A DNA stretch of 64,000 bases, taken from positions 1-64,000 of the forward strand of contig CAJJAR010000010.1 in the NCBI GenBank assembly GCA_905182105.1. Reading direction: 5' to 3'. The position numbers and the translations under genes are program-made. The stretch is from an uncultured Paracoccaceae bacterium. GTDB lineage: Bacteria > Pseudomonadota > Alphaproteobacteria > Rhodobacterales > Rhodobacteraceae. Shown here one piece after another: positions 1-8,822 of the stretch (position 1 is the first letter of the stretch; every line of letters starts with the position of its first letter). The notes under the pieces were generated by a model. That model saw only the letters and a program-made list of their open reading frames with translations. It was not told the origin of the DNA and made no database searches.

Positions 1-1793
1 GCCTGAATGGCCGAAACGCGCACATGTTCCGCAACCTCTTGTGTCATTTGGAAAGTTGTGCCGTCATTCATCTCAATGCTGGCAGTTACAAAGTCACCAT
101 CAATGGATGGAAAAAAGTTGAATTTGACGTAACCAAAAGACAACAAACCAACCGTCATAATCATCATCGCAACGGAGAACGCGATAGGAATCAGAATGGC
201 AAAGCCCTTGGTTGTGAAACGCAATACGGCATCAAGTGGCACGCGGATGAACCATTGCAACACGGCATCAACAGCACCGCGGATCAGGTTCAAAAAGCGA
301 AACACTAAGTTGGGTTTGTTAATTTGCGACACATCAAGCCTTGACAGGTTGCGCGGTAAAACCAGCAAGGCCTGTAGCAATGACAGGCTTAGAACCACGA
401 TCACCACAACTGGAATATCCGTCAGGAATTTGCCCAAGGTGCCGGGCAGTTGGGTCAACGGCCAAAAAGCAACGATGGTTGTCAGTGCAGAAAAGATAAC
501 CGGGATAGCGATGCGCTGCGTGCCTTTAACAGCAGCCTGCATTGGAGAAAGCCCATCTTCGCCGTTTTTATAAATATTTTCACTGACAACAATCGCGTTA
601 TCCACCACGATCCCAATCGCAAGGATAAAGCCAAAGAGAGAGATCATATTGATCGACATCCCTAGACTACCCATGATGATAAAAGTCCCTGCAAAAGAAA
701 CGCCAATCCCCATTGCGGACCAAAACGCGAGCCGGATATCGAGGAACAATGCAAGACACAGAACAACGAGCGCCAGACCGATTGCCGCGTTGTTCACCAA
801 CAGATCGATACGGTCCTGCAGGTCTTTGGAGTCATCCTGCCAAACTGTCGCGTTGATCCCGTCCTCTAGCGAAGGGCGATAAGTCGCCGCCAAATAGGCG
901 CGGGCATCTTCAACGATGGCCAACACCTGTTCATCGCCAACGCGAAAAACGTTTACAGATACTGAGCGGTCACCGTTGAAGTTGGCGGCCAGATCGGCGT
1001 CCTCAAAACCATCGACGACTTTTGCAATATCACGCAAGTAAACGCGGCCACCTTTGTCATCAGTACGCACAATGATGTTTTCGAAATCACTCTGAGTATA
1101 GTTGCGCCCTGTCGTACGGATTGGGATTGCCACTGTATCAGTGTTGATAGAGCCACCCGGTAACTCGAGCGAGTTTTGTCCGATTACATTCGCGACCTCG
1201 GCCATAGAAATACCGTAGGCGCGCAGATTGTCTCGGTCCACCTCGATTGAGATCTCGTATGCTCGGATGTTGCCAACTTCAACGAATGAGATGCTGCCAA
1301 GGGCGACCAACTCGTCCTTTAGCCGCTCAGCCTCTTCTTTAAGCACCTGTTCGGATGCATCGCCGTGGATTGCAATTTCAAGCACGCGCGAGCTGTTGCT
1401 GGCTTGAATAACAACTGGATCATTCGCTTCTTCAGGCAAGACCGTGATCCGGTCGATTTCTGTTTTGATCTCGTCCAGTTTTTCTTTGATATCTTCACCG
1501 CGCAAGAACGACACGGTGACACCGCCACGCCCTTCGCTGATGGAAGCGGTAATGCTGTCGATCCCATCAATGCCAGAAAGCTGATCCTCAATAGGACGAA
1601 CAATGCTGTCTTGAATTTCAAGCGGCGATGACCCCGGATAACTGACTGAAACGCTAACTGTATCCAATGTGAACTCTGGAAACGTCTTTTGCGGCATCTG
1701 AAAGGCAGCCAGCATACCAACGACCACGATGAAAACCATTGTCAGATTGGCTGCAACTGGATGTTCAGCCATCCACTTGATGACACCATTCAT
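1..1793 (-). CDS. Efflux RND transporter permease subunit (C-terminus outside window)
   Basis: Inner-membrane pump of a tripartite RND efflux system, driven by the proton gradient. The visible N-terminal 597 residues start MNGVIKWMAEHPVAANL, with the first membrane helix at about 11-30. A periplasmic porter domain follows (motifs YPGSSPLEI and GGVTVSF), then a helix cluster from about residue 330 with the family D-motif LAIGIVVDNAIVVSEN, which carries the transmembrane acidic residue used in proton relay. The start codon overlaps the stop of the adaptor gene by four bases (ATGA), so the two are translationally coupled. The reading frame is open to the window edge, so roughly 40 percent of a normal protein of about 1,000 residues is missing here. 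Substrate cannot be told from sequence. Family assignment is firm. Confidence 0.93.
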   Translation of the reverse strand, partial: MNGVIKWMAEHPVAANLTMVFIVVVGMLAAFQMPQKTFPEFTLDTVSVSVSYPGSSPLEIQDSIVRPIEDQLSGIDGIDSITASISEGRGGVTVSFLRGEDIKEKLDEIKTEIDRITVLPEEANDPVVIQASNSSRVLEIAIHGDASEQVLKEEAERLKDELVALGSISFVEVGNIRAYEISIEVDRDNLRAYGISMAEVANVIGQNSLELPGGSINTDTVAIPIRTTGRNYTQSDFENIIVRTDDKGGRVYLRDIAKVVDGFEDADLAANFNGDRSVSVNVFRVGDEQVLAIVEDARAYLAATYRPSLEDGINATVWQDDSKDLQDRIDLLVNNAAIGLALVVLCLALFLDIRLAFWSAMGIGVSFAGTFIIMGSLGMSINMISLFGFILAIGIVVDNAIVVSENIYKNGEDGLSPMQAAVKGTQRIAIPVIFSALTTIVAFWPLTQLPGTLGKFLTDIPVVVIVVLSLSLLQALLVLPRNLSRLDVSQINKPNLVFRFLNLIRGAVDAVLQWFIRVPLDAVLRFTTKGFAILIPIAFSVAMMIMTVGLLSFGYVKFNFFPSIDGDFVTASIEMNDGTTFQMTQEVAEHVRVSAIQ

Positions 1794-3016
1794 AGTTTGT
1801 CATCCGTCACATCAGCAGCTACATCGCGCAATTTCATTCCTTCTTGCGGGGTCGAAAGTGCAGTGGTGATCAAACGCGCACCCTGAGGGATGAACGCTGA
1901 AGTTACGTATGACGTTTCGTTGTCTACATGAACCAATATGGCAGGTACGATCTTCAAATTGCCCCCCTCGCCCTCTGAGGGAGTTAGTAACCACAGCTCT
2001 TTCCCACCGCGCAATGCGGTCGATGGAACCGCGTAGGTCGCGTCTGGCTGCGGCCCTTCGATAACAACATTAGCGAATGAGTTGATCAATGCGGGCGGGG
2101 CACCGGAGGCCAAAATACTGGTCCCAGTGGCACGAGCACCCGTAATATCAATTAATTCCACTGTTACAGTTAAGGTTCGGGTACGTTGATCCAATGTTGG
2201 TGCGACCCGCGTAACCTTTGCGTCCCAGTCGAAAATCTGACCTGCAAAACGTACTGAGACAGTTGCTTGAGGTGAGGCACCCTCGAACAATCCGGGGATG
2301 AGGGCAGCATCAGCTTCGCGCACAGGCACATCAATTTCCATGCGGTCTTCGGTGAAAATTTCAGCAATCGCCTGACCACCGTTTACAACTGAGCCAATAT
2401 CCAAGTTTTTTGATAACACCGCACCATCGAAAGGGGCCGTTACGATTTTACGCCCAAGGCTCACCTCAGCCACGTTTTGTGCAGCTATCAAACTGTTCAA
2501 GCTGGCAGACAATTCTTGTTGCGTGCTGCGCACTTGATCAAGGGATGCCTGGCTGGCCGATCCACTGCTGCGCAACTTTTCTGTACGTTCTAGCAAGATT
2601 TGGTTGAGGTCTAGACGTGCACGTGTGCCGTCAATGTTGGCTTGGGTTTGTGTGAGCGTTGCACGTTCTGCGCTGTCATCTAACCGGACCAAGACTTCGC
2701 CCTGCTTAAACGCACCGCGGTCTGTAATCGCAGCGTGCAATTCAATCACTTGACCACCAACTTGGCTGGCTAAATTTGCTAATCGATGCGGTTGCATGAA
2801 CCCTTCACCACGAATGGGTAGCGGTGAAGCAATGAGGAATATCTCGGCAGTCTCTACTAAGGTTGTGGGGCGTTCAACCACGGTTAGTTCAACAACTTCG
2901 CGATTCTCACCAAGGTAACGAAATCCGGTGATCCCGCCAAAAATTACAGCAACTGCAACTGCAATCCAAAATAATTCACGCAGGCCAACGCCCAAGTACC
3001 CAATAATCTTCTTCAT
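1790..3016 (-). CDS. Efflux RND transporter periplasmic adaptor (membrane fusion) subunit
   Basis: Periplasmic adaptor that links the inner-membrane RND pump to an outer-membrane channel; 408 residues. An N-terminal membrane anchor at about residues 12-32 (LFWIAVAVAVIFGGITGF) is followed by a lipoyl-like half (QVIELHAAITDRGAFKQGEV), a helical hairpin rich in Q and L, a second lipoyl half (IVTAPFDGAVLSKNLDIGSV) and a beta-barrel domain. I chose the ATG at 3016 because GAGGGA lies about six bases upstream; an in-frame start 19 codons earlier lacks a ribosome site and adds residues before the anchor. No outer-membrane channel gene is adjacent in the window. Confidence 0.9.
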   Translation of the reverse strand: MKKIIGYLGVGLRELFWIAVAVAVIFGGITGFRYLGENREVVELTVVERPTTLVETAEIFLIASPLPIRGEGFMQPHRLANLASQVGGQVIELHAAITDRGAFKQGEVLVRLDDSAERATLTQTQANIDGTRARLDLNQILLERTEKLRSSGSASQASLDQVRSTQQELSASLNSLIAAQNVAEVSLGRKIVTAPFDGAVLSKNLDIGSVVNGGQAIAEIFTEDRMEIDVPVREADAALIPGLFEGASPQATVSVRFAGQIFDWDAKVTRVAPTLDQRTRTLTVTVELIDITGARATGTSILASGAPPALINSFANVVIEGPQPDATYAVPSTALRGGKELWLLTPSEGEGGNLKIVPAILVHVDNETSYVTSAFIPQGARLITTALSTPQEGMKLRDVAADVTDDKL

Positions 3017-3200
3017 TACGTCCCTCAAAAAACTGACTGCGCCCCGCCAATTCGAACAAGCATATGAAATCAAATGCCCAACGGGTATAAGTGGCCCTTA
3101 ACAGACTATTACGAGTGACAACACTGTCTGGATCATTGGAGAAAGAATGACCGCGAATAAATCCAGTAAACTGACGTTATTCGCGACATTATTGTTATCG

Positions 3201-3286
3201 TGGTACGGGCGGGGGGACTTGAACCCCCACGGCACAAAGGCCCACAGATTTTAAGTCTGCTATGTCTACCATTCCATCACGCCCGC
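3201..3286 (-). tRNA. tRNA-Leu (anticodon UAA)
   Basis: Read on the minus strand, this 86-nt sequence starts GCGGGCG and ends CGCCCGTACCA, forming a seven-pair acceptor stem with an encoded CCA end. The first pair is a G-U wobble. The anticodon stem-loop is CAGACTTAAAATCTG, giving anticodon TAA, which reads UUA. A long variable arm and the T arm (GGGGGTTCAAGTCCCCC) fit the class II leucine tRNA shape. Confidence 0.96.
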
Positions 3287-3334
3287 ACAGACACGATACC
3301 CTTTCTGTAGTCAAAGCTTGCGCCAGCCTCAACC

Positions 3335-3889
3335 CTAGATATCTTCACCTTTGGGTCCAAGTGGGGCCCCTTTTGCAATCAATGCGCGTTCTGACAGCCA
3401 TGGGTTGTTCTTTAACGCCTCTAACATCTGTGTTCGGGCCTCTTTTAAGCGGCCCATTTGCATCAGTGTCAGTGCACGACCAGACTGTGCCGCCACATGA
3501 TTTGGCAACAGCGCCAACGCGGCGTCTAAATCAAGCAGTGCACCCGCGTATTCCCCCCGCAAGAATTGAACATAGGCGCGCTGGTTGAAACCTTCTGCAT
3601 ATTTTGGGCAGTATTCGACAAGTTTATCAAAATCACTATACGCCCCAACGAAATCAAAGCCATCTCGCCGCGCAAGACCGCGATCCAGAACTTCTTGGGC
3701 TTGGACGTTGGGTGCGCGCAACCACACCTTCCACATCCCACTGGTCACATCATTTGCATCCGCAGCCGATGGCGCATCCTGCGCCGAAGCAATCAGAGCG
3801 TCCAACTCAGTGGAGTAATCCTGAGGGTCAGGGCAGACTTCAGCCCACGCGGGGCCAGACACGAGGGCAAGGACTAACAAAATACGCAT
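3335..3889 (-). CDS. Secreted TPR-repeat protein
   Basis: Small periplasmic protein of 184 residues of unknown specific role. A signal peptide is clear (MRILLVLALVSGPAWA, cleaved before E17). Two or three tetratricopeptide repeats follow from about residue 70 (FDFVGAYSDFDKLVEYCP; AEGFNQRAYVQFLRGEYAGA; AAQSGRALTLMQMGRLKEA). TPR proteins usually mediate protein-protein contacts; here, partners are unknown. It lies just upstream, in reading direction, of the tRNA-Leu gene and downstream of the Lrp-type regulator. No good ribosome site lies at the usual distance: the nearest purine run (AAGGA) is about 20 bases before the start. Confidence 0.8.
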   Translation of the reverse strand: MRILLVLALVSGPAWAEVCPDPQDYSTELDALIASAQDAPSAADANDVTSGMWKVWLRAPNVQAQEVLDRGLARRDGFDFVGAYSDFDKLVEYCPKYAEGFNQRAYVQFLRGEYAGALLDLDAALALLPNHVAAQSGRALTLMQMGRLKEARTQMLEALKNNPWLSERALIAKGAPLGPKGEDI

Positions 3890-3944
3890 ATGTTAGATTT
3901 GGCGCATATTCCTTACAGGTCAAGAAACTTCTTGGTGTATGGTT

Positions 3945-4421
3945 TTACGGGGCTTCAGCCAGCACGGTCTCTTTGACCGCTTCCATCGCGACATATGTCG
4001 AGGTTGATGCAATGTGGGGTAGGATCGAAATTGTCTCTCCCAAGAAGGCGCGATAACTAGCCATATTCGATGTGCGCACCTTTAAAAGGTAATCAAAATT
4101 ACCAGCAATCATATGGGCTTGTTCAATTTCAGGTATCTTCACAACGGCTGCATTAAACGCGCGCAAGGCAGCATCACGTGTATCGTTCAGCTTAACCTCA
4201 ACGAAGGCAACATGGTCCAACCCCAAACGGATCGGATTAAGCATTGCACGATAACCCAAAATCACACCTGAACTTTCCAGCCTGCGTAAACGAGCCTGTG
4301 TCGGCGATTTGGATAGCCCAATGCGACTGGCCAATTCAGTCAGACTGATCCGACCATCCTTCGCAAGAACTTCAAGAATTGCTGTATCGAAACGATCCAA
4401 TTCGGAGTGATTAAAAATCAC
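3945..4421 (-). CDS. putR: Lrp/AsnC-family regulator, probable proline-responsive activator of putA
   Basis: DNA-binding regulator of 158 residues. The N-terminal helix-turn-helix is at about residues 13-60 (DGRISLTELASRIGLSKSP) and the C-terminal ligand-sensing RAM domain at about 75-150. It is divergent from putA across about 100 bases. In Agrobacterium, Rhodobacter and relatives an Lrp-type protein called PutR sits in exactly this position and switches on putA with proline, so the same role is inferred. The start is a GTG at 4421 with no clear ribosome site. The symbol rests on context and family, not on a decisive residue. Confidence 0.82.
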   Translation of the reverse strand: MIFNHSELDRFDTAILEVLAKDGRISLTELASRIGLSKSPTQARLRRLESSGVILGYRAMLNPIRLGLDHVAFVEVKLNDTRDAALRAFNAAVVKIPEIEQAHMIAGNFDYLLKVRTSNMASYRAFLGETISILPHIASTSTYVAMEAVKETVLAEAP

Positions 4422-4482
4422 GAAAAATATCCAATTTTCACAACAAAAAACTCCACTAAGGTCACACTTAAGTCCAAACGAC

Positions 4483-4496
4483 TTCTATTTGTAGAA
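4483..4496. promoter_or_regulatory. Inverted repeat in the putR-putA intergenic region, candidate PutR operator
   Basis: TTCTATTTGTAGAA has perfect five-base arms (TTCTA and TAGAA) around TTTG, and ends 29 bases before the putA start. AT-rich short dyads of this kind are typical of Lrp/AsnC binding sites. The link to PutR is inference from position. Confidence 0.45.
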
Positions 4497-4525
4497 TAAA
4501 GTGTGCGAAACATAAAGGGAAATCC

Positions 4526-7500
4526 ATGTCATACAACATGCTGCAGACAATTGACGAACACACTTACGGCGATCATGGTCCTGTGGTTAAGCACTTAGTT
4601 GAGCTGGCCAACCTTTCTAAACAAGATCGCTTAGAGATTATTGCGAAAGCCGCAACTCTTGTTGGTCGAATCAGAAATGACGCGGCACCCGGCTTGATGG
4701 AAGTGTTCCTTGCCGAATACGGCCTTTCCACTGACGAAGGCGTTGCCTTGATGTGTTTGGCAGAGGCGCTTTTACGCGTTCCAGATGCGGATACGATCGA
4801 TGCATTGATTGAAGACAAAATTGCGCCATCTGACTGGGGCAAACATCTGGGCAAATCGGCTTCCTCGCTTGTGAACGCCTCGACTTGGGCCTTAATGCTG
4901 ACGGGCCGTGTTTTGGACGACAACGCGCCGGCCACGGCGGGCCACCTCCAATCCGTACTGAAGCGTTTGGGCGAACCTGTTATTCGTGCCGCCGTTTCAC
5001 GCGCGATGAAAGAAATGGGTCGTCAGTTCGTTTTAGGCGAAGACATCATTGCCGCCATGAAACGCGCCGCCAAGATGGAAGAAAAAGGGTTCACCTACTC
5101 CTACGACATGCTGGGCGAAGCCGCGCGCACTGAAGCTGACGCAAAACGCTATCACCTTAGCTATTCGCGCGCGATCTCAGCTATTGCCACCGCATGTGTC
5201 ACTGATGACGTTCAAAGCAACCCAGGTATTTCTGTTAAACTATCAGCTCTCTATTCGCGCTATGAGCTAGCTAAACGTGAAGACGTGCTTCGCAATCTAA
5301 CGCCACGCCTGCGCTCGTTGGCATTACTCGCGAAATCCGCAGATATGGGTCTGAATGTCGACGCTGAAGAAGTAGACCGCCTAGGTCTGTCCCTCGAAGT
5401 AATTGAACAAGTCATTTCAGAACCCACTCTTGCTGGCTGGGATGGGTTTGGCGTTGTTGTCCAAGCTTACGGCCCACGCGCCGAAACCGCGATCCAAGCA
5501 TTGTATGACATGGCGATCAAATATGACCGCAAGTTCATGGTGCGCTTGGTCAAAGGTGCCTACTGGGACACCGAAATCAAACAAGCCCAAGTTCTGGGCA
5601 TGAAGCATTTTCCTGTCTTTACTCAGAAGGCACAGACCGATGTTAGCTATATCGCAAATGCACGTAAACTTTTGGACATGACGGATCGCATCTATCCGCA
5701 ATTCGCTACCCACAATGCCCATACAGTGGCAGCCATCCTGCATATGGCGACTGACCCAAAGACGTACGAATTTCAACGTCTGCACGGCATGGGCGAAGCT
5801 ATGCATAAGATGGTCATGCAAGACAACGAAACGCGCTGCCGTATTTATGCTCCAGTTGGAGCGCACCGTGATCTGCTTGCCTATTTGGTTCGCCGTTTGT
5901 TGGAAAATGGAGCCAACTCTAGCTTTGTGAACCAAATCGTGGACGAAGACGTGGCACCAGAAGTTGTGGCTGCTGATCCGTTTGATACCGTCAGCGAAAT
6001 AGGTCACAATATCACAGTTGGCAGCGACCTATACCAACCTGAGCGGGTCAATTCCCTTGGTTTCGATCTGGCCCACGCTCCAACTTTGGCGCAAATTGAT
6101 ATCGCGCGCATGCCTTTCGAAACATCCAAATGGACAGCGCAGCCGCTGTTAAACGGCAAGGCAAACCCGGCAGACAGTGTCGATGTGACCAACCCTGCCA
6201 ACCCAGATGATATTGTTGGGACTGCAGAGTTTGCATCCCTCAAGGATGTCAAAACAGCCATTTCAATGGCTAAACAATGGGATGCACCCGTGGCCGAACG
6301 CGCAGCTGTGTTGAACAAAGCCGCTGATCTCTACGAAGCCAATTTTGGCGAATTGTTTGCGCTGCTGACCCGTGAAGCAGGTAAAACCTTGCTAGATTGC
6401 GTTGCAGAATTGCGTGAATCTGTGGATTTTCTGCGCTACTATGCAGCCCAAGCGACCGACGATGCACCTGCAGGGACAGCGCTTTGCATCTCTCCGTGGA
6501 ACTTTCCTCTCGCGATCTACTCCGGACAAATGGCAGCGGCTCTCGCTTCGGGCAACGCGGTCCTTGCCAAACCTGCTGAACAAACCAGCCTTATGGCGCA
6601 CCGCGCAGCCCAGTTTTTGCACGAAGCAGGCGTCCCCAAACATGCCCTGCAGTTGCTGCCAGGCGGCGGCGACATCGGCGGGGCGCTGACTGAAAACCCG
6701 AACCTAAACATCGTTGCGTTTACAGGATCAACCAGCACGGCCAAACGCATACGCCACAGCCTTGCGAAAAACGCACCAGCTACGCCATTCATTGCCGAAA
6801 CAGGTGGCCTCAACGCTATGATTGTGGACAGCACGGCACTTCCGGAACAAGCAGTGGCTGCCATCGTTGAAAGCGCGTTTCAATCAGCAGGACAACGCTG
6901 TTCCGCTCTGCGCTGCCTTTATGTTCAAGAGGACATTGCGCCATCGTTCATCAAAATGCTGACAGGTGCCATGGATACTCTGGACGTTGGACAACCGTGG
7001 GACGTTTCAACTGATGTGGGGCCAGTCATCGACGAACCAGCACGCGCAAAAATTGCCGCTCACATTGAGGCCCACAAGGCGAATATCATTCACCAACTTC
7101 CCACTCCTCAAGCGGGCACATTTATAGCGCCAACCCTGATCAGAGTGTCTGGAATTGTAGACATGAAAAAGGAAATTTTTGGCCCAATTCTACACTTGGT
7201 GACCTTCAAGTCCCAAGAACTGGATCAAATCATCAATGACATCAATGACACCGGATACGGCCTAACATTCGGCCTTCACACTCGTATCGACGATCGCGTT
7301 CAACACGTGTCTGATCGAATCATTGCAGGCAACGTCTACATCAATCGCAACCAAATCGGTGCCATTGTTGGAAGTCAGCCTTTCGGTGGAACTGGCCTAT
7401 CAGGTACCGGCCCCAAAGCGGGTGGCCCCGATTACCTATTACGCTTCCGTGCAGTTAAACCTGCCGGCGAAGCTGGGGAATGGGCCACCACACAAATTGA

Positions 7501-7921
7501 ACTTCCTGCAATCACGAATAAGCCACAAATCGTCTGTGAGCACACGTTGCCTGGCCCAACCGGCGAATCTAATCGTCTTACCAGCACGACACGCGCGCCC
7601 ATCTTGTGCATGGGCCCAGGCGCGAATGCTGCGATGGCTCAGGCCGAGGCTATCAACAAACTCGGCGGGCATGCCATCCAAGCCATAGGGAATATCGAAC
7701 CCTCATTGCTGGCAGATGGCCCATCTTACGGTGGCATACTCTGGTGGGGCGATGCAAAAACGGCCACAGCCATCGATACAGCATTGGCCAAACGCACTGG
7801 CGCAATCTTGCCGTTGATCACAGGGCAGCCCGATGTTGGACATGCACTAGAAGAACGCCACATCTGTATCGACACGACGGCATCTGGCGGCAACGCCGCA
7901 TTGCTCGGCGAAGCAAGCTAA
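4526..7921 (+). CDS. putA: Bifunctional proline dehydrogenase / L-glutamate gamma-semialdehyde dehydrogenase PutA
   Basis: Oxidises proline to glutamate in two steps on one chain: an FAD-dependent proline dehydrogenase (roughly residues 80-500) and an NAD-dependent P5C dehydrogenase (roughly 560-1010). At 1131 residues it lacks the ribbon-helix-helix DNA-binding domain of enterobacterial PutA, so it is not self-regulating, which agrees with the divergent Lrp regulator. Visible proline dehydrogenase motifs include RLVKGAYWD and ATHNAHTVAAI. Aldehyde dehydrogenase motifs include FTGSTSTAKRI, general base E758 in AETGGLN and nucleophile C792 in SAGQRCSALR. The region beyond about 1030 is the C-terminal tail seen in longer PutA proteins. 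The ribosome site AAGGGAAA lies close before the ATG. Confidence 0.97.
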   Translation: MSYNMLQTIDEHTYGDHGPVVKHLVELANLSKQDRLEIIAKAATLVGRIRNDAAPGLMEVFLAEYGLSTDEGVALMCLAEALLRVPDADTIDALIEDKIAPSDWGKHLGKSASSLVNASTWALMLTGRVLDDNAPATAGHLQSVLKRLGEPVIRAAVSRAMKEMGRQFVLGEDIIAAMKRAAKMEEKGFTYSYDMLGEAARTEADAKRYHLSYSRAISAIATACVTDDVQSNPGISVKLSALYSRYELAKREDVLRNLTPRLRSLALLAKSADMGLNVDAEEVDRLGLSLEVIEQVISEPTLAGWDGFGVVVQAYGPRAETAIQALYDMAIKYDRKFMVRLVKGAYWDTEIKQAQVLGMKHFPVFTQKAQTDVSYIANARKLLDMTDRIYPQFATHNAHTVAAILHMATDPKTYEFQRLHGMGEAMHKMVMQDNETRCRIYAPVGAHRDLLAYLVRRLLENGANSSFVNQIVDEDVAPEVVAADPFDTVSEIGHNITVGSDLYQPERVNSLGFDLAHAPTLAQIDIARMPFETSKWTAQPLLNGKANPADSVDVTNPANPDDIVGTAEFASLKDVKTAISMAKQWDAPVAERAAVLNKAADLYEANFGELFALLTREAGKTLLDCVAELRESVDFLRYYAAQATDDAPAGTALCISPWNFPLAIYSGQMAAALASGNAVLAKPAEQTSLMAHRAAQFLHEAGVPKHALQLLPGGGDIGGALTENPNLNIVAFTGSTSTAKRIRHSLAKNAPATPFIAETGGLNAMIVDSTALPEQAVAAIVESAFQSAGQRCSALRCLYVQEDIAPSFIKMLTGAMDTLDVGQPWDVSTDVGPVIDEPARAKIAAHIEAHKANIIHQLPTPQAGTFIAPTLIRVSGIVDMKKEIFGPILHLVTFKSQELDQIINDINDTGYGLTFGLHTRIDDRVQHVSDRIIAGNVYINRNQIGAIVGSQPFGGTGLSGTGPKAGGPDYLLRFRAVKPAGEAGEWATTQIELPAITNKPQIVCEHTLPGPTGESNRLTSTTRAPILCMGPGANAAMAQAEAINKLGGHAIQAIGNIEPSLLADGPSYGGILWWGDAKTATAIDTALAKRTGAILPLITGQPDVGHALEERHICIDTTASGGNAALLGEAS

Positions 7922-7932
7922 CACCTTGACGA

Positions 7933-7963
7933 CATCCCGCCAAAGTCTCAGTTTGGCGGGATG
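7933..7963 (+). promoter_or_regulatory. Perfect 12-bp hairpin that includes the rhomboid start codon
   Basis: CATCCCGCCAAA and TTTGGCGGGATG are exact reverse complements separated by the seven-base loop GTCTCAG. The last three bases of the right arm are the ATG of the next gene. It begins 12 bases after the putA stop. It could terminate putA transcription, but no T run follows. It could also hide the start of the rhomboid mRNA. Confidence 0.75.
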
Positions 7964-8695
7964 TTACCTATTCGCGATCATAACCCATCAGGACGTTTTC
8001 CCTTTGTCACCTACGCGCTCATGGCTGCGAATATTGGGATATTCCTTTGCTATGCTGGGGCCTTTTCCGACATTCCAAAAATCAATCATATTTACCTAAC
8101 TTGGGGGATGATCCCTCAGCGGATCAGCGCAGGCGAAGGGTATTATACTTTGTTTTCGTCAATGTTCTTACATGGTGGCTGGATGCACCTTGCTGGAAAC
8201 ATGCTGTTTCTCTGGATCTTTGGCGACAACATAGAAGACGAAATGGGCCACTTACCCTACCTTGGGTTCTACATATTCACAGGTATTGCGGCAGGCCTCA
8301 TCCATTACATCTCAGCACCTTACTCCGGCGTGCCGACTGTAGGCGCATCTGGGGCAATCGCGGGCCTCATGGGTGGCTACCTCCTGCTCTATCCCAAAGC
8401 CAAAGTCGACATCCTGTTGATCCTCATCATCTTCTTCCGTATCTTCCCAATCCCAGCTTGGATTGTTCTGATGTTCTGGTTTGCTATGCAATTCGTTGGG
8501 GGGATTGGATCAAATCCGGGAACAGGGGGGGTAGCCTACTGGGCACACGCAGGAGGCTTCATCGCAGGCCTCATCTGCGCCATTCCAACCTGGATCAAAT
8601 GCGGTGGTACTAAATTTTGGCGCAACAACGGCTACCACCCACCCCATCCAGAAACAGTCTATACAAACAGCCGCATCCCTCGGGTCAAACGCTAA
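7961..8695 (+). CDS. Rhomboid-family intramembrane serine protease
   Basis: Polytopic inner-membrane protease of 244 residues that cuts single-pass membrane proteins within or near the membrane. Six or so hydrophobic helices are visible. The catalytic serine is S130 in GASGAIAG, the catalytic histidine H196 in WAHAGGFIAG, and the N-terminal loop signature is HGGWMHLAGNMLFLWIFG. The opening LPIRDHNPSGRFPFVTY is well known at the start of alphaproteobacterial rhomboids, so the ATG at 7961 is preferred although it sits inside a strong hairpin and has no separated Shine-Dalgarno sequence. It follows putA by 39 bases on the same strand. Substrate unknown. Confidence 0.92.
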   Translation: MLPIRDHNPSGRFPFVTYALMAANIGIFLCYAGAFSDIPKINHIYLTWGMIPQRISAGEGYYTLFSSMFLHGGWMHLAGNMLFLWIFGDNIEDEMGHLPYLGFYIFTGIAAGLIHYISAPYSGVPTVGASGAIAGLMGGYLLLYPKAKVDILLILIIFFRIFPIPAWIVLMFWFAMQFVGGIGSNPGTGGVAYWAHAGGFIAGLICAIPTWIKCGGTKFWRNNGYHPPHPETVYTNSRIPRVKR

Positions 8696-8777
8696 CCACA
8701 GCTTATAACCAGCTTCATCTTACAAACTAAACTCTGGGAGAGACGCGCATAGCGCGGTGGGGGCAGAGTCCCAAATA

Positions 8778-8805
8778 AAAAGGCCCCGCCAAAAGCGAGA
8801 CCTTT
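8778..8805 (-). terminator. Intrinsic terminator, mainly for suhB
   Basis: On the minus strand AAAGGTCTCGC, loop TTTT, then GCGGGGCCTTTTT forms a stem with two G-U pairs followed by a T run. It lies just beyond the suhB stop. The rhomboid gene ends on the other side, so it may act in both directions. Confidence 0.75.
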
Positions 8806-8822
8806 AAAAATCTCAATATCAA

